Shown here: positions 52,699 through 61,400 of the stretch, in pieces
How positions within the stretch are numbered: position 1 is the first letter of the stretch
Layout: every line of letters starts with the position of its first letter
DNA from: JALZCH01 sp036387315
Lineage (GTDB): Bacteria > Acidobacteriota > Blastocatellia > Pyrinomonadales > Pyrinomonadaceae
DNA length: 64,000 nt
Direction: 5' to 3'
Assembly: GCA_036387315.1 (NCBI GenBank)
Contig: DASVTY010000182.1
Coordinates: 1-64,000, forward strand
Program-made: the position numbers and the translations under genes
The notes under the pieces: model-generated
Told to the model about the DNA's origin: nothing
What the model saw: the letters and a program-made list of their open reading frames with translations, nothing else
The model's database searches: none

Positions 52699-54087
52699 AT
52701 GAAATATTCGGAAATCGCAGACGGATTCACGCGGCTATTACCGTCAAAATCTTTACGCAATCAAGCCGTATCGGTAATCGCATGTGCTCTCGGACTTGTT
52801 CTAATTGCTCTGTCCAGCCATGCCCAGAACAAAAAATCCAAAAGCAATCAAAGGGAGATGAAAATGACACAAGCAACTGCCGGAAAACGAAGTGCCGGGC
52901 AATCTTCGGACAAAGAAGCAATCCGCCCGTTTCGGGTGAACATTCCGGGAGCGGAACTTATCGAATTACGCAGGCGAATCAACGCGACAAAATTCCCGAG
53001 CAAGGAACTCGTCAGCGACGCATCGCAGGGCGTACAGCTCGCGACGATGAAGAAGCTCGCTGAATATTGGGCGAACCGTTACGATTGGCGAAAAGTCGAA
53101 GAGAGGCTGAACGCCTTGCCGCAGTTTGTCACCAACATTGAAGGCGTCGACATTCACTTCATTCATGTCCGCTCGAAGCATCCGAATGCCTTACCTCTCA
53201 TCATCACGCACGGGTGGCCCGGGTCCATCATTGAAGAGCTAAAGATAATCGATCCGCTGACAAACCCGACGGCGCATGGCGGCAAATCCCAAGATGCGTT
53301 CGACATCGTGATTCCGTCGCTGCCGGGCTACGGCTTTTCGGGCAAGCCCACCGAACTCGGTTGGGATCCCGTCCGCATTGCGCGCGCCTGGACCGTGCTA
53401 ATGAAACGCCTCGGTTACAACCGGTTTGTCGCTTCAGGCGGCGACTGGGGCGATCCGGTGACGGAGCAGATGGCGGTGCTCGCGCCTTCGGAAGTGCTCG
53501 GCATCCATCTGAATATGCCGTCTGCCGTGCCACCCGAAATTTTCAAGGCGCTCGCTGGCGGCGGACCAGCGCCGGAAGGACTCACGGCTGACGAGAGGCG
53601 CGCGTACGATCAGCTGGACCTTTTCTTTAAAAAGGGTTTGGCGTACGCCCAGGAAATGACCAACCGCCCGCAAACTCTCTACGCGATGGAGGATTCGCCG
53701 GTCGGACTGGCTGCCTGGATTCTCGATCATGATATACGCAGTTACGATCTCATTGCACGGGTCTTTGAGGGTAAGATTGAGGGGCTTACGCGAGACGACG
53801 TTCTCGACAACATTACGCTCTACTGGTTGACGAACACGGCAGTATCCTCGGCACGTCTGTATTGGGAAAACAAACTTCCGTTCTTCGTTCCCCAGGGTGT
53901 GACGGTGCCGGTTGCCGTGAGCGCCTTTCCCGACGAGCTTTATCAAGCCCCGCGAAGTTGGGCGGAGAGAGCCTTCCCTAAGCTCATCCATTACAACCGA
54001 CTCAATAAGGGCGGGCATTTTGCAGCGTGGGAACAGCCGCAGTTTTTTGCCGCAGAACTTCGATCCGCGTTCAGAACGCTGCGTTAA
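52699..54087 (+). CDS. Epoxide hydrolase, paralogue 2
   Basis: 462 residues. Signal-like N-terminus with a hydrophobic segment near 25-42. EHN domain from about 74, then the catalytic domain with HGWPGS, Asp249 (GGDWGD) and His440 (KGGHFAAWEQP). The leader (MKYSEIADGF) is shared with paralogue 3, including at the nucleotide level. Likely periplasmic. Confidence 0.9.
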   Translation: MKYSEIADGFTRLLPSKSLRNQAVSVIACALGLVLIALSSHAQNKKSKSNQREMKMTQATAGKRSAGQSSDKEAIRPFRVNIPGAELIELRRRINATKFPSKELVSDASQGVQLATMKKLAEYWANRYDWRKVEERLNALPQFVTNIEGVDIHFIHVRSKHPNALPLIITHGWPGSIIEELKIIDPLTNPTAHGGKSQDAFDIVIPSLPGYGFSGKPTELGWDPVRIARAWTVLMKRLGYNRFVASGGDWGDPVTEQMAVLAPSEVLGIHLNMPSAVPPEIFKALAGGGPAPEGLTADERRAYDQLDLFFKKGLAYAQEMTNRPQTLYAMEDSPVGLAAWILDHDIRSYDLIARVFEGKIEGLTRDDVLDNITLYWLTNTAVSSARLYWENKLPFFVPQGVTVPVAVSAFPDELYQAPRSWAERAFPKLIHYNRLNKGGHFAAWEQPQFFAAELRSAFRTLR

Positions 54088-54171
54088 ACAGACAACAATT
54101 GGCAGTTGATAAAGGGTGCCAAAGCAGAAATAGGCGCTTTTCAGCCCAGCTAGAAAATTATAGGAGAATTT

Positions 54172-54873
54172 ATGAAAACAACAAAAATCGCAAAAAACGG
54201 ACAGGTCGACATGAAACTTGAAGTCGTGATACTCGGTGTCTCCGACGTTGACCGGGCGAAAACGTTCTACGAGAATCTGGGCTGGCGGCTCGACGCCGAC
54301 TTCGTGATTAGTGACGACTTCCGCGTCATACAATTGACGCCGCATCACTCGGAAGCCTCGATCATCTTCGGCAAGGGCGTCACATTAGCCGAGCCAGGCT
54401 CGACCAAAAATCTGGTGCTCGCCGTGGACGACATTGACGCCGCCCGCGCGGAACTTGTCTCCCGCGGCGTCAATGTGAGCGAAGTCTTTCACTTCGCCGT
54501 CGCACCCTTCAACATAGCTGTGGAGAACCCGCGCATCAGCGGGCGCGACCCCGAGGGTCGTTCCTACTTTTCGTTTGCCTCGTTCGAAGATCCAGACGGA
54601 AATGGCTGGCTGCTCCAAGAAATTCAGACGCCGCTTCCCGGTCGCGAGTGGGAGTCGACGCGGGCGCAAAACATTGATGCGGATAATCTCGCAGATCTAC
54701 TCCGCGAGACGGCAGAGCGCCACGACCGCTTCGAGAAAACCCATACCGGTCACGACTGGTGGGACTGGTACGCGCCTTATCTGAACGCGCGTCAGAACGG
54801 CAGCAGTCCCGAGGAAGCGGCATCGGCAGCCGACCGCTACATTGGAGAAGCTCTGAAGGTTCTTCCCGGATAA
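54172..54873 (+). CDS. VOC family (glyoxalase/bleomycin-resistance-like) protein
   Basis: 233 residues; AGGAG precedes the ATG at 54172. VOC domain at about 14-145 (VILGVSDVDRAKTFYENLGWRL; SFASFEDPDGNGWLLQEI). A C-terminal helical segment beyond 160 is extra (LRETAERHDRFEKTHTGHDW). Encoded between two epoxide hydrolases, so it probably handles reactive electrophiles. Confidence 0.88.
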   Translation: MKTTKIAKNGQVDMKLEVVILGVSDVDRAKTFYENLGWRLDADFVISDDFRVIQLTPHHSEASIIFGKGVTLAEPGSTKNLVLAVDDIDAARAELVSRGVNVSEVFHFAVAPFNIAVENPRISGRDPEGRSYFSFASFEDPDGNGWLLQEIQTPLPGREWESTRAQNIDADNLADLLRETAERHDRFEKTHTGHDWWDWYAPYLNARQNGSSPEEAASAADRYIGEALKVLPG

Positions 54874-54927
54874 TGGCGTCCGAAAGGATATACGGTTCGA
54901 CGTATTTTTCGATAAGGAGAAGAGAAA

Positions 54928-56340
54928 ATGAAATATTCGGAAATTGCAAGCAGATTTACACAGATTTTATCGCCAAGATTTTTGCGCAATCCTGCATTAT
55001 CAATAACGGTTTGCGCTCTCGGACTCGGTTTGATTGTTATGTCAAGCCGCGCCCAGACCCGAAAACCGAAAAGCAATCAAAGGGAGACGGCTATGATGCA
55101 AACAACCGCTAAACAACAAAGTATTGAGCAATCTATGGGCAAAGAAGCCATTCGCCCGTTTCGTGTGAAAATTCCGGAAGAAACGCTCGCTGACATGCGC
55201 CGCCGGATCGCAGTGACGCGCTTCCCCGAGAAGGAAACCGTCGCAGACTCTTCGCAGGGCGTGCCGCTGGCGACGATGCAGAAACTCGCGCGCTATTGGC
55301 AGACGGATTACGACTGGCGCAAAGCGGAAGCGAAACTGAACGCCTTCCCGCAGTTTGTGACCAATATTGACGGACTCGATATTCATTTCATTCATGTCCG
55401 CTCGAAAAACCCCGATGCTTTGCCGCTCGTCATCACTCATGGCTGGCCCGGCTCGATACTAGAGCAGATTAAGCTCATCGCACCGCTGACTGACCCAGTC
55501 GCGTATGGCGGGAAAGCTGAAGACTCATTCGACGTTGTCATCCCTTCGATGCCAGGCTACGGCTTTTCGGGCAAGCCGACAGCGACGGGCTGGGGGCCCG
55601 AGCGCATGGCGCGCGCTTGGGACGTGCTGATGAAGCGTCTCGGCTACGCGCGATACGTCGCGCAGGGCGGCGACTGGGGTGCCTTTGTCGTTGACCAAAT
55701 GGGCTTGCAGGGGTCTAATGGATTGCTCGCCATTCACACCAACATGCCGGCAACCGTTCCAGCCGACGTTGACAAGGCGCTTTTATCCGGCGGACCAATG
55801 CCCTCAGGTCTCTCGGCTGGCGAACAGCGCGCTTATGAGCAACTGGTGAGAACTTTCAAGCAGGTCGATTACGCCAGGTTGATGGGGTCGCGCCCGCAGA
55901 CGCTTTACGGCATTTCGGATTCGCCCGTCGGACTCGCCGCCTGGCTCCTCGACCACAACGACGCTGACGGGCAGCCGGCGGCGGCAGTTGCTTCGGCGTT
56001 GAACCGGACGACGAGCAACACGGGCGAGCTAACCAGGGACGAGATTCTCGACAACATCACGCTTTATTGGCTAACAAACACCGGCGTCTCGGCGTCTCGT
56101 CTCTATTGGGAGTACAAGGGCGGATTTTTCAACGCCAAGGGCGTCTCCATTCCGGTGGCGGTGACCGTCTTTCCCGGCGAGCAGTATGAAGCGCCGCGGA
56201 GTTGGACCGAGCGCGCCTATCCCAAACTCGTCTATTACAACCGAGTGGATAAAGGCGGGCACTTCGCGGCGTGGGAGCAGCCGCAGATTTTTGTTCAGGA
56301 ACTAAGAGCGGCGTTCAAATCATTCCGCGCGTCGAAATAA
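54928..56340 (+). CDS. Epoxide hydrolase, paralogue 3
   Basis: 470 residues. Same layout as paralogue 2, with the MKYSEIASRF leader, EHN domain, HGWPGS, Asp249 in GGDWGA and His445 in KGGHFAAWEQP. The cap region differs (about 320-350). Downstream is a 310-base gap containing a dyad. Confidence 0.9.
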   Translation: MKYSEIASRFTQILSPRFLRNPALSITVCALGLGLIVMSSRAQTRKPKSNQRETAMMQTTAKQQSIEQSMGKEAIRPFRVKIPEETLADMRRRIAVTRFPEKETVADSSQGVPLATMQKLARYWQTDYDWRKAEAKLNAFPQFVTNIDGLDIHFIHVRSKNPDALPLVITHGWPGSILEQIKLIAPLTDPVAYGGKAEDSFDVVIPSMPGYGFSGKPTATGWGPERMARAWDVLMKRLGYARYVAQGGDWGAFVVDQMGLQGSNGLLAIHTNMPATVPADVDKALLSGGPMPSGLSAGEQRAYEQLVRTFKQVDYARLMGSRPQTLYGISDSPVGLAAWLLDHNDADGQPAAAVASALNRTTSNTGELTRDEILDNITLYWLTNTGVSASRLYWEYKGGFFNAKGVSIPVAVTVFPGEQYEAPRSWTERAYPKLVYYNRVDKGGHFAAWEQPQIFVQELRAAFKSFRASK

Positions 56341-56429
56341 ACGCTTCGGAAATTCTTCACCCGCTCGGCACGTTTCAACTTTGGAAAAAGATTTTTCGCG
56401 GAAATCATTCTACTCAGGGGCAGCGTTCA

Positions 56430-56454
56430 GGTCATTTCTTGCATTAGAATGACC
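56430..56454. promoter_or_regulatory. Inverted repeat upstream of epimerase-like gene
   Basis: GGTCATT-N11-AATGACC at 56430-56454, with a possible weak GG-N10-GT element just after (56456-56473). Candidate operator. No gene is supported in 56341-56650. Confidence 0.4.
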
Positions 56455-56650
56455 GTTTCGGAAATGACTTTGTCAGCTCAACACGTTTCATTGTTGGAGA
56501 TGATTTTTACCGGACATAGTTTATCGACTGACATAAATGATAAATATGAAAAAGACTAAAAACATCATTGCCGGTGCGACAGTTAAAGCCGGTGTTCGAA
56601 TCAGCCCCGTGCTGCCGGCAGGTCACCGTATTTAAAAAGGAGGTATTCAA

Positions 56651-57613
56651 TTGAAGATTTTTGTAGTAGGAGGTACAGGAGCGATAGGTCGTCCGCTGGT
56701 CACGGAATTGCTTGCCAAAGGGCACACACTCGTTGCTCTGACCCATTCAAAAGAAAAAGCTGATGAATTAGTAAAACGAGGCGTCGAACCTGCCATTGCA
56801 GATGTATTCGACACCGAGGCGGTCAAAGCCGTTGTCATGCGCGCTCAGCCGGAGGTCGTGATCGAACAACTCACTGCCTTACCCAGAAACTACACCCGCG
56901 AGGCGATGAATGCCGCCGCCCCGTTCAACACTCGCCTTCGTTTAGATGGGGGTGCCAATGTGCTGGCAGCCGCGCTGGCGGCGGGTGTGCGGCGTTACGT
57001 GAGACAATCGGTCGCCTTCTGGGGTATTCCGGGTCCCGGGTTGGCGGATGAAGAAACGCCTCTATCAATTGACGCATCGCCGGCGGTCGCGGCTGATGCC
57101 CGCTTACAAGCTGAGATGGAACTTCGCCTGCTGGGAAATCCCGACATAGAAGGGATCGCCCTGCGTTATGGCTTCTTCTATGGACCCGGCACCTGGTTCC
57201 ACCCCGACGGCGACGTTGCCCGTCAGGTGCGGGCGCAGCAGTTCCCGGTTGTCGGGAATGGCGAAGGCGTCTGGACGTGGTTACACATTGAGGACGCGGC
57301 GATTGCCACCGCTGCGGCAGCAGAGCGGGGCGATCCCGGGATTTATATAGTTGCGAATGATCAACCTCTGGCGGTGCGAGAATGGCTCCCGGCATTTGCT
57401 AAATGGCTGAATGCGCCGCCGCCGCCGCAGGTGTCGGTTGAGGATGGTCTAAAAATGGAGGGCGGTGCGGATGCTGTTTACTACCAGACTCAGATGCGAG
57501 GCGTATCGAATGCCAAGGCAAAACGCGAACTGAACTTTCATCCGCGCCCGTTGGAGTGGATTGACGCTGCCGCGGAACGTAACAGTCATTTGGTTAAGGG
57601 TGAAGCAAGATGA
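56651..57613 (+). CDS. NAD-dependent epimerase/dehydratase family protein (extended SDR)
   Basis: 320 residues with a TTG start: AAGGAGGT lies 8 bases before TTG at 56651 and the Rossmann motif VVGGTGAIGRPLV follows at once. The C-terminal part (FHPRPLEWIDAA) is typical of atypical/extended SDRs. Substrate unknown. Confidence 0.85.
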   Translation: MKIFVVGGTGAIGRPLVTELLAKGHTLVALTHSKEKADELVKRGVEPAIADVFDTEAVKAVVMRAQPEVVIEQLTALPRNYTREAMNAAAPFNTRLRLDGGANVLAAALAAGVRRYVRQSVAFWGIPGPGLADEETPLSIDASPAVAADARLQAEMELRLLGNPDIEGIALRYGFFYGPGTWFHPDGDVARQVRAQQFPVVGNGEGVWTWLHIEDAAIATAAAAERGDPGIYIVANDQPLAVREWLPAFAKWLNAPPPPQVSVEDGLKMEGGADAVYYQTQMRGVSNAKAKRELNFHPRPLEWIDAAAERNSHLVKGEAR

Positions 57614-57701
57614 GGATTGCTCAATTTGGAACAATGAGCGTTGTGATGCACGCAATTGCACAGTTGATCGTCCGGTACGGCGCAGTCAAGGAGAAAAGAT
57701 C

Positions 57702-58172
57702 ATGAGTACAAACCCAACAGATGTAATCAAAGAGTTATTGGAGAACACCGCCCCGGAGAAGGTGGAGGCAGCGGCGCTGCGACTCGTTTCAGACGATGCG
57801 ACCTACGTCTCACTGAATTTCGACAACCCGGAACTCAAGCGGATCCTCCCCTGGACCGGAACGTCCAAAGGACCGCGCGGGTTGAGCGACACGTTTAGAA
57901 GAGTCGCCCAGTTTTGGACGATTGAGGATTTCAGCATCGCCTCTCTATTCGGTGCAGGCGAGGATGTGGCTGTCTTCGGAGAGTTTACGTATCGTTCGAA
58001 TTCCACCGGCAAGGCGTTTCGCTCTCCTTTCGCCATCCACGCCAAGGTAAGGGACGGGAAGACCGTGTTCTTCATGTTCATGGAGGACACGTTCGCGAGC
58101 GCCCGCTCGTTCAGCACCGGAGGAACCTGGACGGTTAAGACAAACCTGCAAGCGGAGCCTTACGAAGTTTAG
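57702..58172 (+). CDS. SnoaL-like / ketosteroid-isomerase-like protein
   Basis: 156 residues from the ATG at 57702, set by AAGGAGAA; an earlier in-frame ATG at 57561 overlaps the preceding gene. NTF2-like alpha+beta cone fold, with FRRVAQFWTIEDFSIASLFG and VFGEFTYRSNSTGKAFRSPF. Proteins of this type bind small polar substrates. Confidence 0.83.
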   Translation: MSTNPTDVIKELLENTAPEKVEAAALRLVSDDATYVSLNFDNPELKRILPWTGTSKGPRGLSDTFRRVAQFWTIEDFSIASLFGAGEDVAVFGEFTYRSNSTGKAFRSPFAIHAKVRDGKTVFFMFMEDTFASARSFSTGGTWTVKTNLQAEPYEV

Positions 58173-58328
58173 CCGCGCCGGTTCCTATCACCGCGCCAAG
58201 GCTGTCGCAAAATCAAGCACACCTGACCAGCCGATGCAGCGAATTGTGAGCAGGTATTCGCGCCGTTACATCGATTTAAATCCGGCAGCAGAAGGAGAAG
58301 TCAACCATCATACTAAGGAGGTTAACAA

Positions 58329-59420
58329 ATGAGCGAGCAAATCAATCATCATCGCCGCAATTTTTTGACAACGGCGTTTAAAACCGTCGCCGCCGTCCAG
58401 CTCGGGACGCTCGGCTGCACAATACAGAACGCCACGCCTGCGGCGATTCAACTGCCAACCGAAGGCGAGTTGCCTTCTCTCGGCGGCGCGACCGCGTGGC
58501 TTAACTCGCCGCCGTTGACCGCGGAGAACCTGCGCGGAAAAGTCGTCCTCATTAACTTTTGCACATACACCTGCATCAACTGGCTGCGCCAGCTTCCCTT
58601 TGTTCGCGCGTGGAACCGGAAATACAAGGATCAAGGACTGTTAATAATCGGTGTACACACTCCCGAGTTCGTCTTTGAGAAAGACCTCGGTAACATTCGC
58701 CCGTCGCTCCAGGGACTGAAAATCGAATATCCGGTCGCAGTCGACAGCGATTATGCGATCTGGCAGGCTTTCGGAAATCAATACTGGCCGGCTCTCTATT
58801 TCGTCGATGGGCGGGGGCGCATTCGACATCACCATTTCGGCGAGGGCGAGTACGAAAAGTCGGAAAAGATTATTCAACAATTACTGGCTGAAACCGGAGC
58901 CGGCGGCGGTAATCGGGACTTTGCCGCAGTCGATGCCGTCGGCGTTGAAGCCGCCGCAGATTGGGATAACTTAAAGTCGCCTGAAGCTTACGTCGGTTAC
59001 GAGCGTGCCGAAAACTTTGCGTCTCCCGGCGGTGCAATATCAGACGAGCCTCGCCCTTATGTAGCGCCCGCGCGCCTGTTGCTCAATCATTGGGCACTTG
59101 CCGGCGATTGGACGGTAAAGAAACAGTTCGCTTTGCTCAACAAATCAGGCGGGCGCATCGCGTGCCGCTTTCACGCCCGCGATCTTAATCTCGTGATGGG
59201 ACCGGCAAAGCGGGGAACGTCCGTGCGATTTCGCGTTATTCTGGACGAACAGCCGCCGGGCGCCGCTCGCGGACTCGACGTTGACGAGCAGGGGCACGGA
59301 ATAGCTTCTGAACAGCGGCTCTTTCAGTTGATACGGCAGCCAAAACCCATCGCCGAGCGAAAGTTCGAGATAGAGTTTCTCGATCCGGGCGTTGAGGCTT
59401 TTGCCTTCACCTTCGGTTGA
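58329..59420 (+). CDS. DipZ-like thioredoxin domain protein with altered active site
   Basis: 363 residues. A Tat-type leader (NHHRRNFLTTA) is followed by a thioredoxin/TlpA domain and a C-terminal beta domain as in DipZ proteins. The active site reads NFCTYTCINWLRQLP. DipZ-type proteins have NFWTYxCINCLR, so the second Cys of CxxC is Trp and a Cys sits at the usual Trp position. Thiol-disulfide function is uncertain. AAGGAGG precedes the start. Confidence 0.85.
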   Translation: MSEQINHHRRNFLTTAFKTVAAVQLGTLGCTIQNATPAAIQLPTEGELPSLGGATAWLNSPPLTAENLRGKVVLINFCTYTCINWLRQLPFVRAWNRKYKDQGLLIIGVHTPEFVFEKDLGNIRPSLQGLKIEYPVAVDSDYAIWQAFGNQYWPALYFVDGRGRIRHHHFGEGEYEKSEKIIQQLLAETGAGGGNRDFAAVDAVGVEAAADWDNLKSPEAYVGYERAENFASPGGAISDEPRPYVAPARLLLNHWALAGDWTVKKQFALLNKSGGRIACRFHARDLNLVMGPAKRGTSVRFRVILDEQPPGAARGLDVDEQGHGIASEQRLFQLIRQPKPIAERKFEIEFLDPGVEAFAFTFG

Positions 59421-59445
59421 TCCGTAACTGAACCAATTCATCCCG

Positions 59446-59488
59446 CTCAGAGTCGAACCGGTACGCACGACGTCGGTTCGACTCTGAG
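59446..59488. repeat. Perfect hairpin, 15-bp stem and 13-base loop
   Basis: CTCAGAGTCGAACCG at 59446-59460 pairs with CGGTTCGACTCTGAG at 59474-59488. Same stem and loop lengths as the hairpin at 14021-14063. Possible terminator of the DipZ-like gene. Confidence 0.65.
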
Positions 59489-59630
59489 CCTATCTGACAT
59501 CTGTTGAGAAAATCTTCCCCGCAATCGGTAACAGAAATACCAAAAATATAAACCAGGAAATAATTACGTGCTGCCGTCATGAACGGCGGCATTTTTTATG
59601 ACGTTTGATTAAAGCTTGGCTTTTAAAGGC

Positions 59631-59664
59631 GGCGAAATAAAGCCGCGCCTGATGAAATAAAGAC
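59631..59664. promoter_or_regulatory. Two UAS-like motifs
   Basis: GGCGAAATAAAGCC (59631-59644) and GATGAAATAAAGAC (59651-59664), 20 bases apart, about two helical turns. They are 74-107 bases before the -24 box. Confidence 0.55.
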
Positions 59665-59737
59665 AAGAAATGGTCTCGACCGAACCTCAGCGATTAATTC
59701 AACCGCTTTATTACCGGCATTTTGTCTATTACCGGCA

Positions 59738-59753
59738 TTGGTATGGGAATTGT
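59738..59753 (+). promoter_or_regulatory. Sigma-54-type promoter of the ALDH operon
   Basis: TTGGTATGGGAATTGT: GG-N10-GT. About 130 bases before the start codon. Confidence 0.65.
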
Positions 59754-59882
59754 CATTAAGCCCGTAATGCAGTGCACGTTTTTATCATGGAGAATACAAA
59801 TCGCCTAAATAGTTAATTTTACTAATTTTAACAGAATATTCGCGGAAAGCAGGGAGAATATCGAAACACGAAAGGGAATATC

Positions 59883-61310
59883 ATGACGCAAACCGAAAAA
59901 AAACAATATGCCGCAGCAGATGAAGCGGGGGTAAATTCATTCCGGGATCTATTCGACCGGCAGAAGCGCCACTTCGCTTCGGGCACGACCCGCAGCTATG
60001 AATGGCGCGTCGAGCAGCTCGACCGCATGGGTCGGCTCATCGAGGAGAACGAGACAGCGCTTCAGGAAGCGGTCGCGCAGGATTTCAAGACCGCCAGTCA
60101 GGATCAAATCTTCGAGACGCTCGCTTGTCTCGCCGAGGTCGCGTACCAGAAGAGCCAGCTCAAGGATTGGATGGCTCCGATTGAGGCGCCGGTTCCGCGT
60201 GCGCTTGCGGCGACCGGGCATCGCGGCATTGTCTACCGTGACCCATACGGCGTGGCGCTCATCATCGGTCCTTTCAACGGTCCGCTCATTTTGCTACTCC
60301 GCCCGGCGATAACTGCGCTCGCGGCGGGCAATTGCTGCGTGCTGAAATTGAGTTCGGCGCTGAAGGCGTCCACCGCCTTACTGCTTGATCTGATTCCGAA
60401 ATATTTCAAGCCGGAATCGGTCACGGCAGTGGCTGGAAATCGCGAACAGATTACCGAGCTTCTCAAGCTTCCTTTCGATTTCATTTTCTTTACCGGCAGC
60501 ACAAGTACGGGAAAGGTCATCGCACGAGCTGCCGCCGAGAATCTGATGCCTGTTCTGCTCGAACTCGGCGGGCAGAATCCGGCGCTGGTTGACGAAACCG
60601 CCAACATCGCGGATGCCGCCAAAAAGATCGTTTGGGGCGCGATGACGTGGGGCGGGCAATTGTGTACTCCACCCGGCTACGCCTATGTGCATGAATCAAT
60701 CGCCGATCAGTTCGTGGCGGAGGCGAAAAAGGCGCTGACCGAATTCTATGGCGACGACCCGAAGACCAATTCCGATTACTCGCGCATCAACAGCGAGCGC
60801 GACGTTACGCGCCTCGCCGCCCTGATTGACCCAACGAAGGTGGTTGCCGGCGGGCAATCAGACGCAGAAGCCCGCTATCTCGATCCGACGATTCTTTATC
60901 CGGTGAGTTGGGGCGATCCCGTCATGGAAGATGAAATCTTCGGTCCGATTCTCCCTATCTTAACCTACCGAACGCTCGAAGAGGCTTTCAACAGAATTTC
61001 CGCCACTCCCAGTCCGCTGGCGGCGTTTATTTTCAGCCGCAATCAGAGCGCGATTGATCGCTTCACCGGCGAACTGTCTTACGGCGGCGGAGCGGTAAAT
61101 CAGGTCACTGTCAACGTGTTCGTCGAGTCAATGCCGTTCGGCGGGGTCGGCTCATCGGGCATCGGGCATTATTACGGGAAATATGGTTACGACATGCTGA
61201 CGCACGCCAAATCAATGCTCATTTCGCCGCCCGACGCGGCGATTGAACATCTTTACCCGCCGTTTACGCCGGAGAAAAATGCCGCGCTCAAAATGTGGTT
61301 CGAATATTGA
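59883..61310 (+). CDS. Aldehyde dehydrogenase family protein
   Basis: 475 residues, class 3-like length. NAD-site FTGSTSTGKVIARAAAENLMPVLLELGGQNPALV includes the catalytic Glu; the catalytic Cys is in MTWGGQLCTPPGY. Ends with a hydrophobic tail (HLYPPFTPEKNAALKMWF) like membrane-linked fatty-aldehyde dehydrogenases. It oxidises reactive aldehydes. Followed by ADH. Confidence 0.92.
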   Translation: MTQTEKKQYAAADEAGVNSFRDLFDRQKRHFASGTTRSYEWRVEQLDRMGRLIEENETALQEAVAQDFKTASQDQIFETLACLAEVAYQKSQLKDWMAPIEAPVPRALAATGHRGIVYRDPYGVALIIGPFNGPLILLLRPAITALAAGNCCVLKLSSALKASTALLLDLIPKYFKPESVTAVAGNREQITELLKLPFDFIFFTGSTSTGKVIARAAAENLMPVLLELGGQNPALVDETANIADAAKKIVWGAMTWGGQLCTPPGYAYVHESIADQFVAEAKKALTEFYGDDPKTNSDYSRINSERDVTRLAALIDPTKVVAGGQSDAEARYLDPTILYPVSWGDPVMEDEIFGPILPILTYRTLEEAFNRISATPSPLAAFIFSRNQSAIDRFTGELSYGGGAVNQVTVNVFVESMPFGGVGSSGIGHYYGKYGYDMLTHAKSMLISPPDAAIEHLYPPFTPEKNAALKMWFEY

Positions 61311-61400
61311 ATCGAAACCTCGGACGAGTAAGACAAGGACGCGGAAAACAGCGCGAAAGCAAGTGCTTTTAACAATAAACAGAAATAGACAGGAGGATTT

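Larger units (their letters stand above)
59421..59882. other. Regulatory gap upstream of aldehyde dehydrogenase
   Basis: No gene. It holds a perfect hairpin (59446-59488), two UAS-like motifs (59631-59644 and 59651-59664) and a sigma-54-type site (59738-59753). Confidence 0.6.

Noticed and set aside
53434..54348. 304-codon minus-strand ORF
   Set aside because: It is antisense to the second epoxide hydrolase and the VOC gene, both well supported; no family motifs.
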